Origin: Candidatus Gastranaerophilales bacterium
GTDB lineage: Bacteria; Cyanobacteriota; Vampirovibrionia; Gastranaerophilales; Gastranaerophilaceae
Direction: 5' to 3'
Assembly: GCA_944325525.1 (NCBI GenBank)
Contig: CALVAK010000001.1
Location: 174,669-238,668 of the forward strand
DNA length: 64,000 nucleotides
Part shown: piece after piece, positions 54,133 through 63,453 of the stretch
Layout of the letters: every line of letters starts with the position of its first letter
How positions within the stretch are numbered: the stretch's first letter is position 1
Translations under genes and position numbers: made by a program
Notes under the pieces: generated by a model
Told to the model about the DNA's origin: nothing
Databases searched by the model: none
Seen by the model: the letters and a program-made list of their open reading frames with translations, nothing else

Positions 54133-55965
54133 ATGCTTAGAATTAAACTAAAATTATATTTGTTTATATTCATTTTTTTATTTGTTCCCGGTAATGTATA
54201 TGCCGGAGACAATTACATTCCTGTAAGAGTCGGTATTAGTGATACAAATTTTCGTACATACGTTTTTGATAAAGTTGAATTTAATGATGCTTTTTTTCTG
54301 GATGTTATGGATTCGTCTACCGGTTATATTGTTCCGGTAGATGAAAATACAAGAATATTAAAAGTTACATCTGAAAATAACTTGTTCAGAATTTATCTTG
54401 ATAACATTCTGGTTGCAAAAAATTTAACAGGGCCTATTCTTGTAAGACCGAAAGATAAAAGCTTAATATCTGTTAAAGATTTAAAACGAAAAGGTAAACA
54501 GGCCCTTTATAGAGGATATATTGAACTTACAAGAAGCAGTAAAGATGTTCAAAAGTTTTCAATAGTTAATGTTTTAAGCTTAAAAAATTATTTAAGAGGA
54601 GTTGTTCCAAACGAAATGCCGGTAAGATTCGGGCTTGAAGCATTGAAAGCTCAAACAGTCGCAGCAAGGAATTATGCTGTTACTCCGAGAATTAAAGCAT
54701 ATAAAGAATTCGATTTATGTGACTCGGTAGCATGCCAGGTTTATTTTGGTGCAAATACTGAAAATGAGTTATCAGATAGAGCAATAGATGAAACTAATGC
54801 TGTGATTGCAATAGATAGGGACGAAAGTCCAATTTTAGCTTTATACAGTTCTACAGCTGGTGGATATACAGAAAGTTATGAATATGCTTTTTCTAATCCT
54901 GAAACAAAGGAATTTCCGTCCAATGATATTCATTATTTGTCTGCTGTTCCGGATAGGGTCGATTTTGGCATTTTGAATACTGATGAGTCTGCGGAGAAAT
55001 TTTATACATCAAAGCCGGAATCTTTTGATGATTTATCACCTTATTACCGATGGTCAAAAGAATGGACAAAAAATGAACTTGAAAAGGTTTTATCAAAAAC
55101 ACTTGTTAGTCAGTCAAAAACCGGTTTTGTAACCCCAAAATTATCAGATGAAAAAGATTTTGGAAATCTTATTTCAATAAAAGTCATCTCACGAGGTACT
55201 TCAGGAAAAATTGTTAAACTTGAAATAAGAACTGATAAAAATACGTTTGTTGTTCAAAAAGAGCTTGTTATAAGAAGATGTTTCCAAAAAAATGGTATAT
55301 CTATTCCGAGTGCTAACTTTGTAATTACATATATTAATTCTGAAGTTCCTGTTTATAAGTTTTCAGGCGGCGGCTTCGGGCATGGTGTTGGTATGAGTCA
55401 GTGGGGTGCGGGGAAAATGGCAAGTCTCGGTTATACTTACGATGAGATACTTATGCATTATTATCAAGGTATTAGACTTGCAACTATTCCCGTTAAAGTG
55501 ACGGCAAATAATAAAATGGTTGAAAGATTTTTTTATACTGAAAAAGAAGATGCTCAAGCTGTTATTTCGAATAACTGTGATGTTAAAAAAATGACAATTG
55601 TTGTTAATGAAAAAGAAATAAATGTAAAACTTAAAGAAAATAAAACCTTTGTTGATATAAAAAAATATCTGCAAAAAGGAATAAATAAAATATCTTATAT
55701 TATTGATGATGAAGCGGATTATAGAAAATTTGTAAATGTATATGTGAAATTCAATTATGAAAATTCAAAAGAAAAAAATAAAGACAGAAACTCCGCTATG
55801 TTGTCTTTAAAAAACAATAAGAACATTGAAGAATTAGAAAATAAACAATGCTCAGGAATATTTTGTTCTAACGACAAAGAAAAAGAACAGAATAAGGTTA
55901 ATATAAAAGAAGAATCTAAAAAAGAAGAGGTATTTGAGCAAGAAAAAGAGGCTGCCGATGAATAG
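54133..55965 (+). CDS. SpoIID/LytB-domain peptidoglycan protein
   Basis: The first 24 residues are a signal peptide (LYLFIFIFLFVPGNVYAG), so the 610-residue protein is exported. Residues 140-440 hold the SpoIID/LytB domain: VVPNEMPVRFGLEALKAQTV, ARNYA, STAGGYTESYE and GGGFGHGVGMSQWGA. SpoIID is a lytic transglycosylase acting on amidase-denuded glycan strands; cyanobacteria and Melainabacteria use relatives without sporulation. The last 90 residues are lysine/glutamate-rich and low complexity. GGGGATATA lies before ATG 54133. It overlaps murJ by 8 bases, fitting a cell-wall operon. Confidence 0.9.
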   Translation: MLRIKLKLYLFIFIFLFVPGNVYAGDNYIPVRVGISDTNFRTYVFDKVEFNDAFFLDVMDSSTGYIVPVDENTRILKVTSENNLFRIYLDNILVAKNLTGPILVRPKDKSLISVKDLKRKGKQALYRGYIELTRSSKDVQKFSIVNVLSLKNYLRGVVPNEMPVRFGLEALKAQTVAARNYAVTPRIKAYKEFDLCDSVACQVYFGANTENELSDRAIDETNAVIAIDRDESPILALYSSTAGGYTESYEYAFSNPETKEFPSNDIHYLSAVPDRVDFGILNTDESAEKFYTSKPESFDDLSPYYRWSKEWTKNELEKVLSKTLVSQSKTGFVTPKLSDEKDFGNLISIKVISRGTSGKIVKLEIRTDKNTFVVQKELVIRRCFQKNGISIPSANFVITYINSEVPVYKFSGGGFGHGVGMSQWGAGKMASLGYTYDEILMHYYQGIRLATIPVKVTANNKMVERFFYTEKEDAQAVISNNCDVKKMTIVVNEKEINVKLKENKTFVDIKKYLQKGINKISYIIDDEADYRKFVNVYVKFNYENSKEKNKDRNSAMLSLKNNKNIEELENKQCSGIFCSNDKEKEQNKVNIKEESKKEEVFEQEKEAADE

Positions 55966-57535
55966 AGAAAATTCACTCTTAAAGGCAGCATGGTTAATTG
56001 CTTTTGTAACAGTCATCTCAAAATTTATAGGTTTTTTGCGTGATGTTTGTATTGCCAATTATTATGGTGCAGGACTTATATCTGATGCTTATTTTTATGC
56101 ATATCAAATCCCTTCTCTAGCTATAATATTAATGGGTGGAGTCGGCGGTCCTTTTCATAGTGCAACAGTAAGCGTTTTTGCGAAATTAATTAATCCTGAT
56201 GAAAAAATGCCTTCTGAAAAAGTTAATAAATTATTTAACTCTTTTTTAACAATTACATTTATATTCTTTTTGATATTTTCCATTGTAATTTTCATTTTTT
56301 CAGAGCAAATTCTAGGGTTTATTATACATAGCAGTAATACAGAACTTGTTAATATTGCAAGTTTACACCTGAGAATAATGACTCCAGTAATTTTAATAGG
56401 CGGTATTATCGGAATATATTACGGGCTTTTAATAACATACAGATATTTTCTTCTTCCTAATATTTCACCTGTTTTAATGAGTTTAAGTATAATAATTATT
56501 ATTGCCTTTACAAAAGGAGATAAATTTGGAATTTCCCTTGCTGTTGCAACAACAATTGGTGCTTTTTTGCAGTTTTTATTGCAATTGCCGGCTGTAAGAA
56601 AATTAGGTTACAGAATTAAACCTAATTTTGATTTTAAAAATAATATTGAACTGAAAAACTTGGTAGAACTTGTTTTTCCTGCTGCTTTAAGTTCTACAAT
56701 AGGTCAGATATATGTTTATGTAGATATGTTTTTTGCTTCACAACTCAAAGAAGGAGCTTGGACTGCAATAGGTTATGCCAATAGAGTTTTTCAGTTCCCT
56801 GTAGGTATTTTGGTTACTGCTTTTCTTGTCCCATTGTTTCCTATTTTTTCAAGATTGGTTGGTGAGAAAAAATATGATGAAATTAAATATTATTTTAATA
56901 AGGGAGTAGGTCTTTTAAACTTTGTTGCTATCCCGATTATGTTTGGAATTATTATGCTCGCTTCTGATGCAGTTCAGCTTATTTTCCAGAGAGGAGAGTT
57001 TGATTCTCAAGATACATATATGGTTTCACAAGCCTTAATTTTTCTGTCATTAGCTATAATTCCGTATGTTTTTCGTGATTCAATAACAAGAATATATTAT
57101 TCGTTTAATGATTCAAAAACACCGTTTTTTATAGCTTTTTCATCTATTATTCTTAAATATATCCTGAACGCTTTATTTATAGAAAAGTTGGGAATAGCGG
57201 CAATAACTCTGTCTACTTCACTTGTTACTTTGTTTAATGCTTTCATTTTAGGTTGTATTATGCATAAAAAGATAAATTTGGAATATAAACATTACTTTAT
57301 TAATTTAATAAAAATGCTGGTAGCGGCTATTTTAGCTTTTTCGATTGTACTGGTTATTTATAAACACTGGTATATAAATTCAGGAAACTGGTTAATGCTT
57401 GCATTTAGAACGTTTGGTATTTTTACTCTGTTTATGATTGTTTATATTATATTTGCTTCGGCTTTTAAGACGGAATATGTAGGAGAGTTAATTGAAAGAA
57501 TTAAAAACTATATTAAACGAAAAGTTATTCGTTGA
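55958..57535 (+). CDS. murJ: Lipid II flippase MurJ (MviN)
   Basis: Moves lipid II across the inner membrane for peptidoglycan synthesis. The 525-residue protein has about 14 predicted spans with the MviN signature (GFLRDVCIANYYGAGLISDAY, SKFIGF) and the conserved acidic and arginine residues of the central cavity. I chose ATG 55958, 7 bases after GAGG; an in-frame upstream start at 55934 lies in the preceding gene without a site. It overlaps the SpoIID-like gene by 8 bases and tsaC by 44. Confidence 0.94.
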   Translation: MNRENSLLKAAWLIAFVTVISKFIGFLRDVCIANYYGAGLISDAYFYAYQIPSLAIILMGGVGGPFHSATVSVFAKLINPDEKMPSEKVNKLFNSFLTITFIFFLIFSIVIFIFSEQILGFIIHSSNTELVNIASLHLRIMTPVILIGGIIGIYYGLLITYRYFLLPNISPVLMSLSIIIIIAFTKGDKFGISLAVATTIGAFLQFLLQLPAVRKLGYRIKPNFDFKNNIELKNLVELVFPAALSSTIGQIYVYVDMFFASQLKEGAWTAIGYANRVFQFPVGILVTAFLVPLFPIFSRLVGEKKYDEIKYYFNKGVGLLNFVAIPIMFGIIMLASDAVQLIFQRGEFDSQDTYMVSQALIFLSLAIIPYVFRDSITRIYYSFNDSKTPFFIAFSSIILKYILNALFIEKLGIAAITLSTSLVTLFNAFILGCIMHKKINLEYKHYFINLIKMLVAAILAFSIVLVIYKHWYINSGNWLMLAFRTFGIFTLFMIVYIIFASAFKTEYVGELIERIKNYIKRKVIR

Positions 57536-58100
57536 AGAATTGAATAATACATTAAGTAAGGATGGTGTTATTGCTTTTGTCACAGATACAGTCTGGGGGC
57601 TTGGCTGTCTTGTTAATAATAAGAAAGCTGTTGACAGAATATATGAAATTAAAGGAAGAGACAGATCTAAACCTTTAATTTTAATGTCAAATGAATATGA
57701 AAACCTGAAACCCTATGTAAAAAACCTGTCTAAAAAAGCTAATGAAATAATAAAGTGCTATTTCCCGGGTGCGTTGACTTTGGTTGTTGAAAAATCAGAA
57801 AAAACACCATATTATATAACGTCCAATAAAGAAACGGTTGGTATAAGAATACCTGATAATGAATTTTTTAAACAATTGTGTTCTGTAGTAGAAGGTGGAG
57901 TTCTTGCTACTACAAGTGCAAATTTATCCGGAAATCCTTCTTCAAAATCTTATATTGAAGCTAAAAATTCTATAGGACATCTTGTTGATTATGTCTTTGA
58001 AGATTACGGATTTACTTCAAAAGGGTTAGAATCTACCGTTGTGCTTGTAGTAGAAGATTCTTTAAAAATTTTAAGGCAGGGTGCAGTTTTTCTGGATTAA
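57492..58100 (+). CDS. tsaC: L-threonylcarbamoyladenylate synthase (TsaC/Sua5 family)
   Basis: Makes threonylcarbamoyl-AMP for the t6A37 modification of ANN-decoding tRNAs. The 202-residue YrdC-domain protein has VIAFVTDTVWGLGCLV, KGRDRSKPLILM, YFPGALTLVVEK, VGIRIPDNEF and TTSANLSGNPS. The likely start is TTG 57492 with AGGAG 7 bases upstream; it overlaps the murJ end by 44 bases. It lacks the extra C-terminal Sua5 domain, so it is the short TsaC form. Confidence 0.93.
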   Translation: MKELKTILNEKLFVEELNNTLSKDGVIAFVTDTVWGLGCLVNNKKAVDRIYEIKGRDRSKPLILMSNEYENLKPYVKNLSKKANEIIKCYFPGALTLVVEKSEKTPYYITSNKETVGIRIPDNEFFKQLCSVVEGGVLATTSANLSGNPSSKSYIEAKNSIGHLVDYVFEDYGFTSKGLESTVVLVVEDSLKILRQGAVFLD

Positions 58101-58204
58101 ATTTTATACTCCTTTTTACATTTCTTAAAAATTTAATTTTTAAGTTAAAGTTATAAATAAATTTGCCGATAGATAAACTTGTGTATAAAAAAGGAGTGCT
58201 GTAG

Positions 58205-59632
58205 ATGAGTTTTGATATTAATAATATTGCAGAGATATTAAAAAGCGGCAATATAGATGCATCTATATTGAAAGATGTAGAGAATACGAATGTCGAACCT
58301 AATTCAATATGGAACGATGAGGATGGTTATAATGAAGAAATTATGACAAGAGACGGATTTATAAATAATTTATATTCCGGAAAAGAAGATTCAATGACAA
58401 AAGAACAACTCGGAGTTGTATATGATATTATAAATGAACTTGACGGAAATAGTGAACTTTCTGGAGATGAATTAGAGTTTCTGTCAAATATCAGTGGTAA
58501 TGGAAATAAGATTACTGAAGAGGATATGAAAGCCTTTCTCGGCTTGGTTGAAGAAGCTTCAGATTATATTGAAAACGGAACTACAATAGAAGTTGTTAAT
58601 GCTGTTTTTCAAGATGATCCGAGAATTAAAATCGATGAAGACGGAAATAAATATGTAAATGTTGAAACCTGGATAAATCCTTCGCTGCAAGATAGTGTAA
58701 ACGACTGTTTGACAAGAATAATTCAAAACAGTTATGACCTGGATGCAATGGGTATTGAAATGTATAGTGAAGAGTACTATGCACTGCAAGATGCAGTCAT
58801 GGATGCTAACCAGTATATATATGGAACGGAAGATGGCGGATGGCGTCAGGAAGTAGGCGGTAAAGGAAGAAGTAATGCCGTTTTATATACAGGTGACAAA
58901 ATTATTCTTCCTGATTTTGAATTTACAAGAGAAATTGAACCAGAACCTGCTCCAGCACCTGAACCAGAACCTGCTCCAGCACCTGAACCAGAACCTGCTC
59001 CGGCACCTGAACCCGGACCTGAACCCGGACCTGAACCCGGACCTGAACCTGGACCTGAACCCGGACCTGAACCTGGACCTGAACCCGGACCTGAACCTGG
59101 ACCTGAACCCGGACCTGAACCTGGACCTGAACCCGGACCTGAACCCGGACCTGAACCTGGACCTGAACCCGGACCTGAACCTGGACCTGAACCTGGACCT
59201 GAACCCGGACCTGAACCAACGGTCGAACCGGATCCAGAACCAACGGTTGAACCGGATCCAGAACCGACGGTTGAACCGGATCCAGAACCAACGGTTGAAC
59301 CGGATCCTGAACCAACGGTTGAACCAGATCCAGAACCGACGGTCGAACCTACAACAAATCCTGATGTAGAACCTACAGATGGTGGCACAGAAGTAGATCC
59401 GGTTGAACCATCAGTTACACCTTCAGTTCCAACATCTGAACCAGATGAACCGTCGACAGAACCGGAACAGACAACAGCACCTGAGCCAACTATAGACAAT
59501 ACTCCAACTACGGAACCGGATATTCCGGATGAAGAACCGGATATTCCCGAAGAAGAAACACCAGCGGCTACAGACTGCGATGATACACCTGCAGCTGAAA
59601 CTCCGGTGGATGAAGAAGAACCTGAATTATAA
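58205..59632 (+). CDS. Acidic proline-rich repeat protein with EF-hand-like N-terminal region
   Basis: A 475-residue protein of unknown function. Residues 1-240 are acidic and contain two loops that look like EF-hands ([14 protein letters not shown] and [15 protein letters not shown]), so calcium binding is possible. Residues about 245-380 are low complexity: three EPEPAPAP units, about 17 EPGP units, then six EPTVE units. The tail (about 380-475) is rich in T, P, E and D and ends EEEPEL. No signal peptide or membrane span is seen, so location is unclear; the rigid extended spacer suggests a surface or structural protein. AAAGGAG precedes ATG 58205. The repeat DNA is far more GC-rich than its surroundings. 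Confidence 0.8.
   Translation: MSFDINNIAEILKSGNIDASILKDVENTNVEPNSIWNDEDGYNEEIMTRDGFINNLYSGKEDSMTKEQLGVVYDIINELDGNSELSGDELEFLSNISGNGNKITEEDMKAFLGLVEEASDYIENGTTIEVVNAVFQDDPRIKIDEDGNKYVNVETWINPSLQDSVNDCLTRIIQNSYDLDAMGIEMYSEEYYALQDAVMDANQYIYGTEDGGWRQEVGGKGRSNAVLYTGDKIILPDFEFTREIEPEPAPAPEPEPAPAPEPEPAPAPEPGPEPGPEPGPEPGPEPGPEPGPEPGPEPGPEPGPEPGPEPGPEPGPEPGPEPGPEPGPEPGPEPGPEPTVEPDPEPTVEPDPEPTVEPDPEPTVEPDPEPTVEPDPEPTVEPTTNPDVEPTDGGTEVDPVEPSVTPSVPTSEPDEPSTEPEQTTAPEPTIDNTPTTEPDIPDEEPDIPEEETPAATDCDDTPAAETPVDEEEPEL
58936..59008 (+). repeat. Three 24-bp coding repeats (EPEPAPAP)
   Basis: Three near-identical 24-base units encode EPEPAPAP. They begin the low-complexity region of the proline-rich protein. 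Confidence 0.85.
59009..59216 (+). repeat. About 17 tandem 12-bp units (EPGP)
   Basis: A 12-base unit, ggacctgaaccc or ggacctgaacct, is repeated about 17 times; the two variants differ by one third-position C/T and alternate irregularly. The unit is about 60-67 % GC in an AT-rich region, and its length is a multiple of three, so copy changes keep the frame. It looks prone to slippage. Confidence 0.92.
59212..59349 (+). repeat. About six 24-bp units (EPTVEPDP)
   Basis: A 24-base unit based on gaaccaacggttgaaccgga encodes EPTVEPDP about five times plus a partial copy; third-position changes separate the copies, which suggests this array is older than the EPGP array. Confidence 0.88.
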
Positions 59633-59649
59633 TTCAAATATTAAATTTT

Positions 59650-59681
59650 AAAAGAAAGGTCTATATAGACCTTTCTTTTTT
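59650..59681 (+). terminator. Terminator of the proline-rich protein gene
   Basis: A 14-bp perfect stem with a tight loop, AAAAGAAAGGTCTA and its complement, ends in a T run on the plus strand, 17 bases after the stop. Confidence 0.88.
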
Positions 59682-59737
59682 AGCAAAAAAATAAATCAGA
59701 AGTTTTATAACAGTACAAAGATTATAAGGAGAGCGGA

Positions 59738-60343
59738 ATGAAAATAAGTTTTAATACAGCATATTATTATAATGGCGTTTCAATGAGACAAGGTGCTGAA
59801 AAAAATTCAGCTGGAAAAACAAACAATCTTGGTAAAGATGTTAAAAGTTTGTTGGAACCTATTTCACAAGATAAAACTGCAACAATTCCTCCTTATAAAT
59901 TAATGCGGGGTATAAATCCTAATAAAGGTGATGTTTTTGATTGCTTTAATAAAATTGATGATGTTACAAGAGAAATAAATTTTGTAAGAACTCAAAAAGC
60001 CTGGGATGATTGTTTACTTGAAGAAATACAAGAATTCCAGGTCGCCAGAAGAGAATATGAACTTGATAAGTCACAACAAAATTTTGATCATATGGAAGAA
60101 GAAATGGGCGATATTTTCTATACGGCAGCAAGTATATCAAAAGACTCCGGTATTGATCCTAAAGAAGCATTCAAAAGTACAAACAGAAAATTCGTTAACA
60201 GAATTAATTTGATGGAAAGAATATGTGCTTATGAAACAACCAGATTCCCTGAACAACTTAAAGATTGTTCCGATTATGAAAGACGTGCTTTGTGGAATGC
60301 AGTTAAAAGAAAACTCTATGATGCACAGGCAAAACAATATTAG
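59738..60343 (+). CDS. MazG-like nucleotide pyrophosphohydrolase domain protein
   Basis: The 201-residue protein has an N-terminal stretch of about 80 residues, starting MKISFNTAYYYNGVSMRQG, then a MazG-type helical domain: LLEEIQEFQVARREYE (the EExxE helix) and DHMEEEMGDIFYTAASI (the ExxD helix), then KSTNRKFVNRINLME, matching the end of MazG domains. Such enzymes hydrolyse NTPs or dNTPs. The metal-binding acidic residues are present, so activity is likely, but the substrate is unknown. AAGGAGAG precedes ATG 59738. The stop interlocks with the convergent transporter gene. Confidence 0.82.
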   Translation: MKISFNTAYYYNGVSMRQGAEKNSAGKTNNLGKDVKSLLEPISQDKTATIPPYKLMRGINPNKGDVFDCFNKIDDVTREINFVRTQKAWDDCLLEEIQEFQVARREYELDKSQQNFDHMEEEMGDIFYTAASISKDSGIDPKEAFKSTNRKFVNRINLMERICAYETTRFPEQLKDCSDYERRALWNAVKRKLYDAQAKQY

Positions 60344-61497
60344 TATTGCTGTTTTTCGGGAAGATATTTTATAAAATATGAGAATATAACTGGTATAAAG
60401 GCTATTATTAGTAAGATATTCATTATACCAGCTTTTTCTGAGAACAAACTTATTAAAGGAAGTATAATGCCAATAACGCCCCAGCTAAATCCCCCAATAA
60501 AACCTGAAATCATACTTTTAAATTCAGGCATGAGCTTTTGTGCTAATGACATATTTACTGGTACTGCAAGAAAACTTACATAACCGATTAATATGAAAGA
60601 TGTTAAAGCAATAATGCCTTTTCCGTTAAAAAGATAAAATATTCCGCTTAAAGGAAGTACGGTAATTAAAGAAATATAAAATACATTTTTTATACCGATT
60701 CTTTTTTCGAAAAACGGACTTGAAATAACTCCAAACGCTCCTGCTATTAGAAAACCAAAAAGAATAAACCCTATGGTCGAAACATTATATCCGGCAGATT
60801 TCCAGTAAAATGGTAATATAATTGTGAAAGATGAAACAACAAATGATTTTACAATTGATGCAATAACAAGAATTAAAACAGGTTTTGAACTGAATATATT
60901 AATAAAAGCATTAACAATTGATATGTTTGTCTCTTTTATATTTTGAGATTTTATTTTTGGTGTGTTTTTAAGAATAATAAATGCTGTAATTATTCCTGCA
61001 AAACAAGCAAACGGGAGTCTTGAAAGATCCCATATTTCAACTATACCGGAAGAAATAGCAGGTCCAAGAGCAAATCCGAAAGTGCCCATAGCTATAAAAA
61101 TACTCATATCTTTACTTGAACCACTTTTTGAATATTCAGCTGCTATACTGGTTGCTTGTGGATGAAAAAATGATACTCCCATATATCCTAATATAAGGCA
61201 GATAATTAAAGAATAAATATTATCGGCGAGCCCCAGAAAGGATAAAAATAAACTTGCCATAATTATTCCCCAAAAAATAAAAAATCTTTTTTGAATTTTA
61301 TCTGAAAAATATCCAAAAAAAGGCTGGGAAAGATTTGAAAATAAGTTAGAAATAGAAATGAACAATGTTGCAACAGCCATTGAAATTCCTATTTTTGAGG
61401 CAATAAAAGGCATAATAGGATTTAAAAAGCCTGAATAAGCATCTGTAATAAAATGCCCTATTGAAAGTATATTTATTACTTTTTTATTAATATCCAT
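60340..61497 (-). CDS. MFS transporter (fosmidomycin-resistance-like)
   Basis: A 385-residue major facilitator protein with about 12 predicted spans. The loop YFSDKIQKRFFIFWG is the A-motif region between spans 2 and 3, and GVSFFHPQATSIAAEYS matches the FSR (fosmidomycin resistance) family. Substrate unknown; efflux is the usual role. The ATG at 61497 is 4 bases after purH, so it is the second gene of a purH operon. Stop shared with the MazG-like gene. Confidence 0.88.
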   Translation of the reverse strand: MDINKKVINILSIGHFITDAYSGFLNPIMPFIASKIGISMAVATLFISISNLFSNLSQPFFGYFSDKIQKRFFIFWGIIMASLFLSFLGLADNIYSLIICLILGYMGVSFFHPQATSIAAEYSKSGSSKDMSIFIAMGTFGFALGPAISSGIVEIWDLSRLPFACFAGIITAFIILKNTPKIKSQNIKETNISIVNAFINIFSSKPVLILVIASIVKSFVVSSFTIILPFYWKSAGYNVSTIGFILFGFLIAGAFGVISSPFFEKRIGIKNVFYISLITVLPLSGIFYLFNGKGIIALTSFILIGYVSFLAVPVNMSLAQKLMPEFKSMISGFIGGFSWGVIGIILPLISLFSEKAGIMNILLIIAFIPVIFSYFIKYLPEKQQY

Positions 61498-61501
61498 ATA
61501 G

Positions 61502-63037
61502 TTAATGCCTGAAATGTCTTATACCGGTGGTAATCATAGCAATGTTGTATTTGTTAGCAGTATTGATAACTTCTTCATCTTTTATACTTCCGCCGGGTTG
61601 AATAATAGCAGCTATTCTTCCCTGTGCTGCAACCTGTATGTTATCAATTGCCGGGAAAAATCCGTCAGAAGCTGCTACAGCATCTTTAGAAGCATCACAT
61701 GCTCTATTTAGTGCTATTTCAAAAGCATCAACCCTGCTGGTCTGTCCTTGTCCTATGCCTAGAGTTTTAAAATCTTTTGCTATTACTATTGCATTTGATT
61801 TTGCATGTTTTGCTATTTTCCATGCAAAAATCATATCTTCTACCATTTCTGCTGTAGGTTTTACTTTTGTGACAACTTTAAATTTGTCTTTGTCTAATTC
61901 TCCTTTGTCACTATCTTGTACAAGAGTACCGAAAGGTGTAATCCTTATTTCTTCAGATATATAGTTTTTATATTCCTGCAGCGAGGTATTTAATTTTATA
62001 ACTCTTAAATTCTTTTTTTGCTTTAGTATTTCAAGAGCTCCTGACGTGTAATCAGGAGCAATGATTACTTCCAGAAACATTGCTGTTAATTGTTTTGCTA
62101 AATTATCTTTAACTGTTTGTGTAAATCCGACTATTCCTCCAAATGCACTTAACGGATCACAATCAAGAGCCTTCTTCCACGCTTCTTCTACATCTTTACC
62201 TAAAGCTGCTCCACAGGGGGTGTTATGTTTTATTATAACGCAGCCTGATACATCATAAAATTCACTTAGAATGTTTGTGCACGCAGCAGCATCTAATATA
62301 TTATTATATGAAAGTTCTTTTCCGTTTAATACTTCATAGTCAATTGTATTATTTGTATAATATATACCGGCTTTTTGATGAGGATTTTCTCCATAGCGAA
62401 GCTGTTTCGCTTTCTTTATATTTAAAGAAAAATAATTTTCACTGTCTTCCTCAAATCTGTCAGATAATTCATGAAGAATTTTCGTATCAAAATCAAGTGT
62501 TTTTTCAAATACTTTTAAAGCAAATTTTCTTCTTAAATCTAAAGATGTTTCTCCCTTGTGTTCTTCTAAATCGGCAAGAACTTCTTTATACTGCTCAGGT
62601 GACGAAACTGCTAAAACTCTTCTGCAGTTTTTTGCTGCCGCACGCAGCATTGATGGTCCGCCTATATCAATTGTGTTTGTGAGCTCAGTATCATCTACTT
62701 TTTTATTTACTGCTTCTTCAAACGGGTAAAAATTTACAACTACCATATCAAATAATTTTATTTTTTTATTGTCAATATCTTCTTTCTCTTTCTCATTTGT
62801 TGTATCAGCTAAAATTCCCGCAAAAACATCAGGATATAATGTTTTTACTTTACCGTTTATTAATTGGCGGTTTCCTGTTATTTCAGAAATTTCAACAGCT
62901 TTTATATTGTTTTCTTTAAGCAAATCAAAAGTTGAACCTGTTGCTATAATTTCATAATTGTATTTTTCTGTTAAATCCTGTGCAAATTCTATAAGTTTAT
63001 CTTTGTTCCATACACTTATTAAGGCTCTTTTCTTCAT
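61502..63037 (-). CDS. purH: Bifunctional AICAR formyltransferase/IMP cyclohydrolase
   Basis: Catalyses the last two steps of IMP synthesis. The 511-residue protein has the N-terminal MGS-like IMP cyclohydrolase domain (ALISVWNKDKL, TGSTFDLL, NGKVKTLYP) and a C-terminal formyltransferase domain with KQLRYGENPHQKAGIY, IIKHNTPCGAA and the late motif ASDGFFPAIDNI. I chose ATG 63037 after GGAG; an in-frame upstream start at 63073 lacks a site. With purA (19 kb) it is the only purine gene seen. The next gene downstream is the MFS transporter, 4 bases away. Confidence 0.96.
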   Translation of the reverse strand: MKKRALISVWNKDKLIEFAQDLTEKYNYEIIATGSTFDLLKENNIKAVEISEITGNRQLINGKVKTLYPDVFAGILADTTNEKEKEDIDNKKIKLFDMVVVNFYPFEEAVNKKVDDTELTNTIDIGGPSMLRAAAKNCRRVLAVSSPEQYKEVLADLEEHKGETSLDLRRKFALKVFEKTLDFDTKILHELSDRFEEDSENYFSLNIKKAKQLRYGENPHQKAGIYYTNNTIDYEVLNGKELSYNNILDAAACTNILSEFYDVSGCVIIKHNTPCGAALGKDVEEAWKKALDCDPLSAFGGIVGFTQTVKDNLAKQLTAMFLEVIIAPDYTSGALEILKQKKNLRVIKLNTSLQEYKNYISEEIRITPFGTLVQDSDKGELDKDKFKVVTKVKPTAEMVEDMIFAWKIAKHAKSNAIVIAKDFKTLGIGQGQTSRVDAFEIALNRACDASKDAVAASDGFFPAIDNIQVAAQGRIAAIIQPGGSIKDEEVINTANKYNIAMITTGIRHFRH

Positions 63038-63068
63038 ATTGACTCCATTTTCCGTTTTTCTTGAATAG

Positions 63069-63097
63069 TTCATATTCTTTAACCTTTTTCAAATCAA
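63069..63097 (-). promoter_or_regulatory. Putative purH promoter
   Basis: Minus-strand TTGATT (63092-63097), 17-base spacer, TATGAA (63069-63074). It nearly abuts the divergent rpmH promoter. Confidence 0.4.
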
Positions 63098-63099
63098 GA

Positions 63100-63128
63100 T
63101 TGACTTTAATCTATGTCTTATTTATTAT
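63100..63128 (+). promoter_or_regulatory. Promoter of rpmH
   Basis: TTGACT (63100-63105), 17-base spacer, TATTAT (63123-63128). The predicted start near 63135 gives a 30-base leader with an AAGGAG ribosome site. Confidence 0.65.
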
Positions 63129-63165
63129 GATATAACGAAAAATATGACATTCAAGGAGATAAAAA

Positions 63166-63318
63166 ATGAGACGTACGCTTGAAGGAACAAAAAGAAAAAG
63201 ACAAAATGTAAGCGGTTTCAGAGCACGTATGGCAACAGCAGGCGGCAGAGAAGTTTTAAACAGAAGAAGAGCTAAAGGTCGTCATAAAATAGCTATAACT
63301 GCAAAAGAAAGAGCATAA
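63166..63318 (+). CDS. rpmH: Ribosomal protein L34
   Basis: A 50-residue, very basic ribosomal protein of the large subunit. It starts [20 protein letters not shown] and contains [20 protein letters not shown], the family signature. AAGGAG lies 8 bases before ATG 63166. As in most bacteria it is followed by rnpA. dnaA, which often lies on the other side, is replaced here by purH on the opposite strand. Confidence 0.97.
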   Translation: MRRTLEGTKRKRQNVSGFRARMATAGGREVLNRRRAKGRHKIAITAKERA

Positions 63319-63415
63319 ACAATTTTTGTTAATAATAGTTAATTGTATTTTTACAGTTTGCATTAAATGACAAAAACTTATGCAAAATCTGCTGCATTTA
63401 ATATTTGTTAATATC

Positions 63416-63441
63416 AAAGGACTGTGAAACCAGTCCTTTTT
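63416..63441 (+). terminator. Terminator or attenuator between rpmH and rnpA
   Basis: A 9-bp perfect stem, AAAGGACTG/CAGTCCTTT, with a 6-base loop is followed by TT only, for a total run of five T. It lies 13 bases before the rnpA start. It probably ends a share of rpmH transcripts and lowers rnpA expression relative to L34. Confidence 0.65.
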
Positions 63442-63453
63442 CAGGTTTATTTA

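Noticed and set aside
58118..58146. AT palindrome after tsaC as terminator
   Set aside because: It is all A/T apart from its end pair and has no T tract; too weak to call.
58846..59637. Long antisense frame of Gly-Ser-Gly-Pro repeats and a plus-frame Leu-Asn-Pro-Asp frame
   Set aside because: Both arise because the 12- and 24-base repeats have no stop codons in any frame. No ribosome sites fit; the sense frame continues into unique sequence on both sides.
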